Notes under the pieces: generated by a model
Seen by the model: the letters and a program-made list of their open reading frames with translations, nothing else
Database searches by the model: none
What the model was told of the DNA's origin: nothing
Position numbers and translations under genes: made by a program
Shown: in pieces, positions 50,057 through 61,890 of the stretch
Position numbering within the stretch: position 1 is the first letter of the stretch
How the letters are laid out: every line of letters begins with the position of its first letter
From: Macquaria australasica
Lineage: Eukaryota; Chordata; Actinopteri; Centrarchiformes; Percichthyidae
Direction: 5' to 3'
NCBI GenBank assembly: GCA_005408345.1
Contig: SEMN01000221.1
Location: 253,001-317,000 of the forward strand
DNA: 64,000 nucleotides

Positions 50057-50758
50057 CTAAAAATATTGTATTTTTAGTTGTTTTTTTTACATTTATTTGA
50101 CAGCTATTAGTTTCATCCAAATTTTAGATTTTAGCAACAAAACATATGATCGACAAACAAAATATGATGCATTGTTATAAACTACACAAAAATATATAAA
50201 ATTGTTTAAATTAGCCACATATATCTACACACGTCTATACTGTATACACACACACACATATTCATGTTTACAAAAAATACAGATGTAAAGAAACGCATCA
50301 CAGACCATTACAGTATTAGCTTGTTGTCTAGTTGTCCTGTTTAACACCTGTCAATCAGTTTGAGAGTAATCGCATAGGCCAATCATTTTGGGGCTACTTT
50401 TGTTGACAGTTGAATAAGGTACATAAGTGTACGTAACGGGCCTACCAGGCAGAGGTGCAGGGGCCCAAAGGGGCAGGTCAGGGGGCTAGAGAGTCCAGCG
50501 GCACAGTCAGTGTTTAAAGTGACAGTTATCAACATTTGTCTTGAAAAGTCAAACGGCTCAGTCAAAACAAGGGATGTCATAGTCACCGAGTGTCTGCCTA
50601 AACTGAGCATGATCAGATATTTATTTTTATTATAATTTTGTGGCTGCTAGTTTTACACATATGTGCCAATGGGGACACTATGTCACAATTCACCCATGAA
50701 CAGGTGAAAGTTGAACTTGACTTGATCACAACACAGCAGCTTTAATGCATTTCGTTAT

Positions 50759-50806
50759 TTTATTCATGCACTACTCCATGTTTTACAACAGGGCATGGAT
50801 TTTATT
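50759..50806 (-). terminator. def8: Candidate def8 poly(A) signals (two AATAAA)
   Basis: Two AATAAA hexamers on the minus strand (50806-50801 and 50764-50759), about 1.6 kb beyond the def8 stop. The interval 50807-52376 looks like a long AT-rich 3' UTR, including (AC)n at 52048-52071 and a poly-A/(TA)n tract at 52149-52179. Nearer signals would shorten it. Confidence 0.4.
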
Positions 50807-52047
50807 AACACCATGTCTGTCCATTAGTTTGAAAAAAGAAAAATACAGTACATCATGCTGAAAGATAACACAGCCAAAAGTCATTATTTTAAAACAAATA
50901 CTTGAGGTCAACATTTACACATTACCAAAGGTGTCACTTAACATCTTTGTCATCTCTGGACACAATGTGCTATAAGTACTTTTAAGACTGAAACCATTAA
51001 CATGATGGTAAGTGTATTAAGACGTTTGGATGACAACCTGACAGTCTTAGGCACACAATGTTTGTGAGTATTCACATCTATTTGCTACACACTGCACTAA
51101 ACTGAACCAGATTTATACACAGATCAAACTGTCTAAAATGAGTTCACAGTTTTGAATGAAAGGAAAGCACATTTAACTTCCATACTCCTTTTCTTTTTCA
51201 GTTAAACAATTCTCCTTACAAGAAAATGTGCTGGTAATGCATGCTTTGATTATACATCTGTTGCCAATATGTGTATATATATTTTAAAGTATGGTTTTAA
51301 TGATTGTACATACACAACCATTCTTGTCAAACAATTGCAAGCCATATCATTCTTTCCAGTATCCAGAGTGGCTAAGTGACAATTTACAAACTCAAAGCAA
51401 GCCTATACTGTAAGGTAAAATGGAAAATGGAATGCTTTAAAGAAATATTGCTTTTAAGGCGTGGAAATATTGTTTCTTAAATGTTAAACAGATGAACAGA
51501 TTATGACTGAGAGGAAAATAGGCAAGTGACACAAGTGGAGGAGGAAGAGGAGTATGGACTGTTTAGGGACAGATAACAGTGCTGGAAGTGATGATGGAAT
51601 ATGTTTAACAAGGGGAAAAAAGAAAGTTACAGTGATGTTATGATCACATAGTCTAACAGATTTAATTCAGTTCTTATTGTAAACTAATTAAACACTATGC
51701 ATCATACTGACTTATACGAGCTAATAAACTGATGCTTGGAAATGACTTCTCAGTGGAAGGTCACTCACTTAGCTTTCGAGCATGTTTTCTGGTTTTTGTT
51801 TTGAAAATAAAAAACATACAACAGGAAGCTGAAAGGCAAATTTCTGGTTAATATAATTTTATGATTTTGTCTTTGGAAGCTGGAGTTGTAATCCTTAAAA
51901 TTCAAAACCATTTTTTGTATATGGCAACCTTAAAGTTTAGTATTCAGCAAAGTTGGCAGTATAGGTTCATATACAACTACGTGCTTCACCTATTGATGAG
52001 GTGGCTTTTCTCTATAGGGCATTTATTTTGTACATTTATACAAGCAG

Positions 52048-52179
52048 ACACACACACACACACACACACACTAATGTGAATCACTCACACAAACATACAT
52101 ACACAGTGTTCAGTACATCCAATTTCAGTATGGATTAAAAAGTTGGATAAAAAAAAAAAATATATATATATATATATAT
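52048..52179. repeat. (AC)12 and A12(TA)n simple repeats
   Basis: (AC)n at 52048-52071 and an A-run plus (TA)n at 52149-52179, in the def8 3' UTR region, directly visible. Confidence 0.93.
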
Positions 52180-52376
52180 TAATTTCCAGATGGATTTCTA
52201 AGTACCCTGCTTCATTATGTAGTGCACGGGAAAATAAAGACACTATAGTTCTAAACATACGCACAAAACAAACCAAGGACAAAGACGACAAGCTAGTCTT
52301 CTATCAGACCTTCTTGCTCGAGCACAACATGAGGCAAAGTGCAACAACCAGTAACATCAGGTGGTCCGCTCCAGAG

Positions 52377-55300
52377 TTATGCATCCTTCACATCTGACTC
52401 CTCGTCCTGCTTGCGGTCAGTCATTCGGGCACACCGTGGACAAGTTGTGGAGTTGTCATAGTAACAATCTCTAAAGAAACACATAAAAAACACCAACCAT
52501 TTTTGTTACATACCAACCAAAAGTACATTTCAAACTCCTAACAATCACTTAATTTGCTGTATTTTTCAGTCTGACTGGTTGGTGGTGACTAACCTGTGGA
52601 AGACAGCGGAGCACTCATGGCAGACTGAGGTGTGACTGTCAAAAGGGAACAGGATGTCTCCTTCCTTGCACAGCTCACACACAAATCCTTTGGCCTGACA
52701 ACGCTACACACACACACAACACAAAAATGGGACAGAAAGTCAGGGATTCAGGAAAGTTATATGTTTTCTACTCCTTTAGCAAATAATACAATTAATGTCA
52801 ATAAGTGCCTAATGGCTATACTACAAGATAAAGTTATGTGTGATGCATACACAGGCAATAAGCTTACTAACAAAGAGAAGTCATTAGTATTTTGGTTGTC
52901 TTTTTTGTGCTTTATGTATGAGCTCACCTCACAGTCTAGTTTGATGTGCTTAGCAAACGTGGTATGGATCTCTGTGAGGGAACAGCTGAGTCTGCCACTG
53001 GAGATGTCAATCAAATCCTGTAGTGAGTACATGTCATCGTTCTCCACAAAGTGCTGCCGATCGTGTAGCTGGGGAACACGTATACAAAAGAAAACTATTT
53101 ATGAAAATGTGTTATGGTATTGTGAAACGTATGCAACCTGCATACCACAAGACCCAACCTTGCTGATGAAAACTATATATATTAAATCATTTCATGAGAT
53201 CATAGTAGCCAATAAACACTGATACGTGGATGAAAACTGTTTGTGAACATATATTTTTTTGTCTGCTAGAAAGCCTTTTTAACAGTTTCACAAATATCAA
53301 TGCACAAGTTGCCACGTTCTGAAATACTAGGAGGACAAATTATAAAAAGTATTTGAGCTGATATTGAACTTGTATCAAGAATAATCAAGTCAAGTTTACA
53401 GTATTTGTACAGACTAATATCACATACAGTGTCTTAATTTAACATCAAGAACCTTTCTCAATGCAGCCCAAACACTCCTCTTCCACCACACGATGGTGCT
53501 GTTGTAACATATTACCTATTGGTCACATATCATGCCAATGTATATATGGCGCTTTAACTGCACCATGCAAAGTCAGTTTAATTTGTGGAGAATAGATATT
53601 GTAAAGAGATGCTGACCTGTAGTAATAGCCGAGCCTCCATGGCCTCCTTACAGGTAATAAAATAGGGTTTCATCAACAGAATATCCTGACGCAGTTTCTG
53701 TAAAGGAAAGCCCACACACACAAACACACATTGCTGTCAGTCGCACTTAATGCACAGAGCTGCAGTTGATATCCTGTCTCACTGCATGTGCTAGCAGTAC
53801 TCCATACAAAAGCTGTTTGTTTTTCAGCATAATGGCACCTGACACACAACATAGTGACAAAATGTTAGGATGGGTTTGGTGACAAAACAACTATAATAGG
53901 TATCAAGGTTAAAATCGTTTTAGAAGGGAGTCCAGGCTAAAACTGAGATAACACAGAGCTGTTAGAAACTGTGGAGTTTGTTTTATCTACACTGACATGT
54001 TTACTTCAAGCTCCACAATTCTTTACTAGAGCCTCCAAAGAAGTGAAGCTACCCACCCTGATCTCGACCAGTTCCTCCACAAAGTTGAATAGCAGCGGGT
54101 TGATTTCTTTTAGCTTCAGCACGGGTCGTGGCATCATCAGGGCCAGGTAGCGCAATGAGGAGCGACAAACCTGAAAAAGAGACACACAGTCAGAACACGG
54201 ATTGGCTGAATATGCCCACATGAACACACTAATACCCCTTTCATACCAACACAGTGACGTAGGTTAAACCTGCATTGGTGGACAGCCTGAATAGGTCCCA
54301 ACCCTCCTCCTGACCGGGGTGGAACTTGAAAGAGGGTCAGATGCTGACTGGCTTTCATAAACAGGTGTTTCTATTAGAGACGGGAATGCAATTTAATGGT
54401 ATTGATGTTTAAACAACATTAAGCTGACTCCCCTTGAGACATTTTCTTAGATTCGACAAAGCTCCTTAACAGGCTGTGCAGCACTCCTCATGACAAGTAA
54501 ATTGACTTTGACATTTAAAATTGGTGGAGTGCCCCCTTAAGCTTATTTGATGCTTCTGTAACATAGTTACGTGTAATTCTGAAGTTAAGCAGTAACAATT
54601 ATAAGAGTACGGTTGCAGAATTGAGTCTCTTTCAACAGAGACGAACAGAGAATAACATACAGTCTGACCGCAGTCTCATCAATGACTCAAATGCTGCTTT
54701 AACACGTGTTAAGTAAACCCACATCATACACTCATCTCCTGTTTGAAAAGGGTATAACTTGACAAGAACTCTCGTAGATTGATAAATTAAAGATGAGGGG
54801 ATATTTTTACATGTCAAGTATATTTTGTTGTGGCTGTTGAGGGTACCTTGCGCGGTTCAAACTCCCAGTTGTGGATGACGCGAGCTGGGACGATGGCTGT
54901 GTCATTCCAGTGGCATGTGCTGCAGTAATATTGGCCTGTGTAGTCACACTGTCTGGCTTCACTCGGCACGCCCCCTACAAGAAAAATATGGCACAGTACA
55001 GTCAAACTATGAAACAAAAGAAAGCAAGATTTACTTAAATACATTTAAAACACAGTGATTAAATGTGTACTATTTAGATATGTAGGACAGAATAAAGATT
55101 GCGTGAAAATGATGTTCCATGTCAAATATGTGCATACTCAATATTTGTAGCTCAGTAATTTCTAGCCAGCAATTTCTAGATGGCTGTAAAGTAACCTTAT
55201 TTACAACCTTGTGCACATGCCTATCAAGCAAACTTAAGTTCGACCAGTTCAAATCAGCCCACATATCGCTAGATCCTCTGTTTCCCTATTTCAACTTGCC

Positions 55301-58300
55301 AAACATAAACCAACACAGTAAATCTGTACTCACTCAGTGAAATAGGTGTGCGACATTCTGCACAACGGTAGTCTTGCCGATCTAGTCCTATCTCAGGGCA
55401 GATGCTGAGCTCGTACTCCGACTGGTGGCTGACCTTTGACCTGACACAGGGCTTGGTGATCATGTTCATACACTTACTATGGCAACGATAATAGCAACCT
55501 GAAACAAGAAAGGGATAACCACATGGCATGATGGCATTACCACTATACCCACTGGGTTTGGTATGAATCTCTGAGGAAGTACCATAGTGTGAGCCTTTGC
55601 ATGAAGCACAAAAAAAGGATATTCAGATAGAGCTAGTATGAACTTGCATGGAGGTCTGAATTTTTAACAATCTTAAAACATCCATATCAGACTGATACAC
55701 TGTGTAGTGTGTCTCACCTGTGCAGGTATACCAAGTCTGGATAAGGCCCCAGATGATAGTGCTACACTTGTCACAGGTCTGTTTCACACTCTTGCTCTTT
55801 TCCTTGGAAAAGCGGTGCTCCAGTAGGACTCTCAGATTAGGCTCATCCTCCTCGGGATCCTTTTAAGGGACATAGTGCCAAAACAAAATTCACCAAGACA
55901 TCCAACAAAGCAGCAACACAGTTCAAGTGCGGTTGTAAAATATGTGCACAATACTAATTTGTGTACAGTGAGACATTCACACCACCTCCTAGACTACATT
56001 AGATTTTCATATTATACACCTGGTTGCAGTATTAAACTTATTTATTTGTGCGTGTTCCCATAGTCCTACTGTTCTCCCTGTATGATCCTCCCTGAAGCGT
56101 CAAAGACAAATCTCTATTCATTAGACAGCTTGTCTGTTCAAGCGGCATAAGATGGTAACTTAACATTCAGCTATATTATTATTATTATATAAAATAAAGT
56201 GCTCTGGGAAAATTACCCTATAGTATACAGCATTGCATGTGACATTCAGCAGCTTCACATGATATGGTTCAAAATGACACAATGTCAGTAAAAACACACA
56301 AAAAAAAACACAGCTCCAAAATGACACAGAAAATCACTGACATTCTCCTTTCTATGAAATGCATTAAACTGGACTCTTAAGTGATTGATTCATTCATTGA
56401 TTTGTTCATTTGAGTGTCCTGCAAGAAACTAGACTGTAAGTAATACTGTTTCTTTCTTTGCAGGAAGTTGTTGATCTCCACAAACTTGTTTATCACCTCA
56501 TCAAGAATGTCTGCAATGCATGCTCTCATTTACCTCATACAGGGAAACGTGATACAATTAAAGCTGAAGAAAAGCCTTTATTTGAATGTGCTGTTAGCAC
56601 ACGGAAGGCCCAGCAGGATTTCTTACGATCTTCCCGATTACCTCTCTGACACTAATCTCTCCACCCATCTCTAATTAAAAGTTCCCTCCTATTATAACTA
56701 TTGCACCCATTAGGTTATTTTTAACCCTTTAAGTCTGTATTTTCCAAAAGCATTTAAATGCAGCATTAGTTCCAGGAAATGTCTCTCCAGAAATACAGTA
56801 AAAAGGCATGTTTTAGATAATACATTTTCATCTACATACATTTGTGTACAGCTGTGCATTCAACAAAATCAAAAAAATGCAAGTGCAATTAGTCAATTAT
56901 GGATTTCTTGTTTCTGGATGGATTTCTTTCTCATCCCACTGAGCCAGCACCAGCAACTACGACATCACGTTAGCCACTTCTCCATTCACTCCTCAGTTCC
57001 AACCTTAAGCTCCTGCAGTTTGAGACGAAGGTGGATAAGTTTCACCACGGTGTCCTTCTGTCTCTCCGAGTGCTCTGGCAGCTCCAAGATCAGCTTTTTA
57101 CACTCCTCTATGGCCAGTTTCAGCTGTTCAATGTCGGACGCCACAAACGAACCCTGTAACAGGTGAACAAGAGCAAAAGCATGTTTCAACATACAGTAAA
57201 TAGAATAGGAAGTTCTGTATGTAGTTTTACAATATCAAACAATTTAATTTAATGCGATAGATTATTTGGAGCTGAGGCGGACAGCAGGAACAGCTTTACT
57301 TACCATAGGCCTTGAGAAGTGGTCCTCAGCTAGACCAAGATCCATGGTCCGATCTGAACTGTGGGTTCTGGTCCCAGAGTACAGCCCAGGCTTTGCTTCT
57401 GAAAATAGGGCAGCGTGGCATGAAGCACTGTTCTTCTTGTGAGCACTATGGTCTGGTATGGTCTATGGTCTGGCACTATGGTCTGGTAAGCGCACTCAGT
57501 CATGCATGCTAATTTCACACACATGACTGTGGTCACTCAAGACGATCCCTACACTCTGACTCACCACTCAAGAAGCCTAGAAGAACAACAAAAGCTTGAA
57601 GTTGACAGCTGAAGGAATCACAGGTAATTATCTTATCAGTTCTGGTAATGTGTAACCAAGCCACTCCTACTGTGTCATGAAAACTGCTGCTCACTAAACT
57701 GAATGAACTTTGACGTGCTGATGACTTGCGCATCTACAAGTTAACAATCAATCTATTACATAAGCGTTCATGTGGTATGCTTCTAAATCGATCAGTTCGC
57801 AGTGCTAACATTCTTCTTCTCTATATGGACAACTACTGCTGCTAGTATCAACTCTTTTTGTACAAAAATGTGTTTCATTTGTGGTACTGTACATGTAGAG
57901 TATGACTGTATGTGTGCTCCGTGCATTAGTCTAGAAAAGTCCAGACAAATATGAAATGATTCTGATCCTCATTAGTCATGTGACTTTAACCTAACTTTGA
58001 TGATAATACAGTCAGTGAAATGACAACATCTTTGTTTGTGCTCACAAATATCTAAGATCGAGAGTTAATACTACCAGAATTTCTTATATGATGAAAATAT
58101 TACTTGCAGGGAGACACTGCAATGTTTTTAGGAGATGGTTGGATTTTTAGGAGTGGTTACTAAATAGGGGTGAGCTTGTACTTTCTGATGTATGTCACCA
58201 TGTTAGATGCTTAGAGCTGCATTCATAGATTTTATATTTTGGCCACTTGGGGGAAGCGGAACAAGCCCAATGACACAGACACAGAGCAACATTAGCATTC

Positions 58301-60724
58301 ATCTGGAGACATGTGTCTGTCCACCTGACAAACGTAAGTCCAGTATTCATTCTCTTAGCTCAGTTTTGGTCTCCACAAACTCCCGAGAAAGACATCTGGC
58401 TCTTGAGCTGCTAAATGCTCCACTATGCTGAGCAGCTAGTCGCTAATTTTGTCTATATGCTGTTTGATGCTGAAGAGGGCATGTGGGATGTATCATCCAT
58501 TGTTAATGTAAAAAATACTGATGAGTGCAACCTAAACAGAATGGACAACATCAACTGTACAGCTTAATGCAATCCAGTGATTACACTGTATAGGGGTTCA
58601 TGCTATTGTTTCCACCCGTGTGTATAACCTTGAGTTAGACTGAGGAGAAATTCAAAGCTATATACTAGTAACACTGTCCCAAACACAAAGTTTGATCAGC
58701 CTCCATTCTTTTTGGCAAGTACATTTTTGAGGTTTTTGTTTGTCTATATGAAAATATTTTAAGGGAAAAAAGGAGACACCAAAATTAAAAAATGGCAATG
58801 CAATATACAGTACATGAGCAACTCAAGTCTGTATTTCAGAAAAAAATCTGTTACAAATTAACAAATTAACACACTCTGATCACAAATACTAGGTATCAAC
58901 AGTGTATACTGAAATTATTAAGTATGCTGACTGACATTTTGACTTGGAACATTTGGAACAACAAAATCTAGCAAAACTGAACCGAGGAATCAAAAAAATG
59001 AGGGTGGAAATGAAACAGAACTTGAAAAGACAAACAGGCCTTACATTTATAATCTTTCAAATGATACATAGTTTAAAAACGTAACCCTCCATCTTAGTGA
59101 AAAAGTGCAGACAAATGCGGTTGTTACCTGCATACACCTCAGAACAAAACATGTTGAGTGAATTCAGCTTCTCAGTGCCAGACAGACAGAGGACAACGAA
59201 GACACCAGTGAAATCAGCTCAGCTAACAATGTGTCAGACTCGCCTGTCAGAATGATTGTGATCGAACAAAAAGGTCTTTAATTCCCAAATTCTAAAATAC
59301 AGGAAGTGTTACTAAAGTACTGCTTGTACTCAAGCTTTTCATTTCCTCTGGTTGAGCTACAGTATTTCCAACTTCCTTTTCCATAAGCATAGAGTTTCTC
59401 ACAACACTCCAGTGTGCTTGTTCTTTATGTATTATTGTGTTCTAAATAAAAACTGTTAAACCTGTGTAAATATTTGAGGAAAATAATTTGTCAAAATCAG
59501 TTTCAGGATGGAGTCACTGGCCCATACAGTGAGTGAACCACAGTGACATGATCTAAGCACCTAGTACCCTCACTGTGTTTGGAACTCAAGTTTACATCTG
59601 CAAGTAAGTGACTTTTAGAAAAGAAAGCAGAAACCGTGATCTCAGAAAACACCTCCCACTGCAGCCCCCATCTGTTTAGTAAGGGAAATATCAAGAAAAT
59701 CTATAAATTAGGCAAATTACTACACTCCCTTTCCACCCATAGATGACTTTATCTTTATCTCCATGTTCCTACAGCGAATGTCTTGAGGAGAGCTGGGTAT
59801 TTTATCCTCCTCATAACAGACCACAGGCAGCAATCATTTGTTATTTTCACACAACAATGGCTAATAAAATCCCAACTTAATTGGCCTCTTTTCACAGTCT
59901 ACCAAACCATACATCTTTTCAGAGCGTAACAGAATATTGAAACAATGGCTGGATGTCTGCCGAAGTAGACACACTTCCCAGCCAAAGTCAAAATTTGAAT
60001 AATCAAGATAGGAGCTGAAATTTCTCAGTTAATTTCTCATCCTTACAATGTTATCGGCTGCACTTATACATGTCAGCATTTAATTTCTGGGATTTTCCCT
60101 GATACATCGGAAAGTGAAATGGGGGTACAACTGAGTTATCTTGTGCTTGAGTCCTACTCCATGTATTTTGGCCGGTCCCTGTAGTGTAATATAACATACG
60201 ACATATCAGGTCCAGTTGCAGTCTCGACCTATAATGCTCTTAACCAGCTTTCTCTTCATGAGGTCTTTGTTACCACCAGAGAAAATAAATAAACACATAA
60301 AGTGCGGTGAAGTGCAGTATGAGTTGCTTTCAGTTGCCAGAATAAACTTTATTTTAATTTTTCCATGTGGGTCAGTGGAGCGCTAATGATGCAGGACGAC
60401 AGTCCAGTGAATGAGGTCCAATAAATGAAGTCTATATGAGTTCACGCTTACACCTCCTGGTTCATTAGTAATAATGTAAAGTATACATGAAACAGACTCC
60501 AACCTAAAGGCAACAATATTTTTTTTTCCTTGAACTGAACTTAAACTAGGGTCATATTATGCACTTGAGATGGCTGTAACTTGATTTGCCTTTGAAAAAC
60601 TTTGGCAAACTTTACCGTGCTGTGGGGGCGTCTTGCCTCCTTGGTGACCATCTTCTTCCTCTCCACGATCGAAGGGATTGAGGCGGGTTTGGCGGAAAAG
60701 TGCAAGTTTCTCATCATACTCCAT
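52377..60724 (-). CDS. def8: Differentially expressed in FDCP 8 homolog (11 coding exons)
   Basis: Exons on the minus strand: 60616-60724, 57304-57398, 57004-57153, 55718-55859, 55334-55498, 54847-54974, 54057-54170, 53617-53697, 52928-53068, 52594-52703, 52377-52470. They total 1329 nt, 442 residues, with all phases closed and all introns GT-AG. It starts MEYDEKLALFRQTRLNPF, as in the family. A helical charged segment lies at about 69-118, a C1-type zinc finger at about 133-183 (H, then CDKC, C..C, HSKC), and a cysteine-rich Rubicon-homology-like region from about 200 to the end (CAEC, CSTCHW, CELC, CHEC, CPRC). Family knowledge: DEF8 works with RAB7 and PLEKHM1 on late endosomes/lysosomes. 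The -3 G and +4 G around this ATG favour it over the two weaker upstream ATGs. Confidence 0.95.
55860..57003 (-). other. def8: def8 intron 3
   Basis: A 1.1-kb AT-rich intron upstream of the C1-finger exon. No recognisable insert. Confidence 0.75.
57399..60615 (-). other. def8: def8 intron 1 of the coding region (3.2 kb)
   Basis: AT-rich intron holding a second copy of the dispersed repeat at about 58240-58480 and otherwise unassigned sequence. No coding exon supported. Confidence 0.75.
58240..58480. repeat. Dispersed repeat, copy 2
   Basis: Same family as 30340-30515: CGTAAGTCCAGTATTCATTC, TTTTGGTCTCCAC, GAGCTGCTAAATGCTCCAC and GCAGCTAGTCGCTAA correspond in order. It is longer at the left end, with TTTTGGCCACTTGGGGGAAG, a phrase also part of this fish repeat. 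Confidence 0.7.
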
Positions 60725-60732
60725 TTCATCGG

Positions 60733-60738
60733 CTACAT
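60733..60738 (-). other. def8: def8 start-stop uORF (ATGTAG)
   Basis: The exon carrying the def8 start begins with ATGTAG, a minimal start-stop element, 14 nt before the main ATG. Such elements can stall initiating ribosomes. Its creation right at the splice junction means every transcript using this acceptor carries it. Confidence 0.6.
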
Positions 60739-61740
60739 CTAAGGAAGACAAAATACAATGCAGTGGTCACACTGGTTAGTTTCTCTTGTGTCTTCTGTTT
60801 ATGACTGGAAGCAAGACGTAGGATCGTGGTCGTCTTTTAATTGAAGCCAAAAAGCATCTGCGTGGTTATTGTTCCCATTCAGATCCCAATTCAATTGTGT
60901 TGCTGCTAACCTGCTAATCTTTCAACCTGGTTATAATACAGACTTTCTGTTAAAATCCCATAGTCTTAACACAATCAGACATTACAAAGTTACTCCACAG
61001 CCACAGAATGTTTTCACAGGCTTTGACTGGCACCCCTTTGTTTTTTTAGTTATCAATGGAAAGTGGCCTGCAATAGATCTGAAGTAGCTAAATGATAACA
61101 GGAAACCTCAACACAAGTGAATACCTCACCTTCAACTTGCTGAGTTCCCAAAAGGCTGCGGGTACATGAAATAAAAACTATGTGATTCACATTACCGGTA
61201 CGTTAGTGTTTTGAGGATCCGCGTCAATTAAAATGGCATAGAAATTAAAACCACAGCACTCCTGTGAAAATCAATGCGCCCTATTCAGATGGACAATAAC
61301 AACACTGTCACCTAGCAGGCTGCAAAGCTGGTTAACAGGAAGTCATTTCTAAAGGGTGATCCAAACACATACATTTAACTCACTGTTTATCAAATTGTTG
61401 TCACTCAAGAATCGTAAGAAATCATATCAAGCAAGAACACACCGAAAAGCCTGAGTTTGAAGCCTCACCAATTATAACCAATCAGGGCTGCTGTTGACAG
61501 TCCTCCTCTATAAAGCGGTGACCTTGATTATGTTTCGAGAATTACTGCTAAACATGTAGGATACTGAATATGATTCATCACAGCTATGCTACCGATATAA
61601 AAAGGGGCACATCAACATCCACAAACCGATGTCAACAGCCAGCTAACGTTAGCCAGCTAACTAGCTTTCAAAACAAACCGTCCATCTGTTTTGACGCTAA
61701 TGTTAGCTAATTTAACGGGTCGGTCTGGTCAGAAGCTTAC

Positions 61741-61890
61741 CCCGTTGTTGACCTTATTTATCGTCAAGGAGTCGGCAGTTGTAAATTACACTCGACAGCC
61801 GACGCTTGCAGCCAATATGAACCGCTCTCTCCTTGTTGTTTTGTCCCTGTCACCAGCAACATCGCAAGGCAAAAAGCGTCAAGTCATCCA
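61741..61890 (-). other. def8: Probable non-coding first exon of def8
   Basis: A good donor, GGG|GTAAGC, at 61741/61740 on the minus strand follows a moderately GC-rich stretch typical of a 5' UTR, and an acceptor (TTAG|ATG) is at 60738. The upstream limit is unknown. If transcription starts above about 61862 the exon would also contain an ATG opening a short uORF. Confidence 0.45.

Larger units (their letters stand above)
48961..50740. other. Intergenic region afg3l1 to def8 3' end
   Basis: Mostly AT-rich DNA with transposon remnants at 49690-50056. No gene recognised. A short gene-poor stretch with modest GC at 50400-50600 is unexplained. Confidence 0.5.

Noticed and set aside
52632..53222. 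196-codon plus-strand frame across def8 exons
   Set aside because: It is antisense to two verified def8 exons and the intron between them; the conserved zinc-domain coding is on the minus strand.
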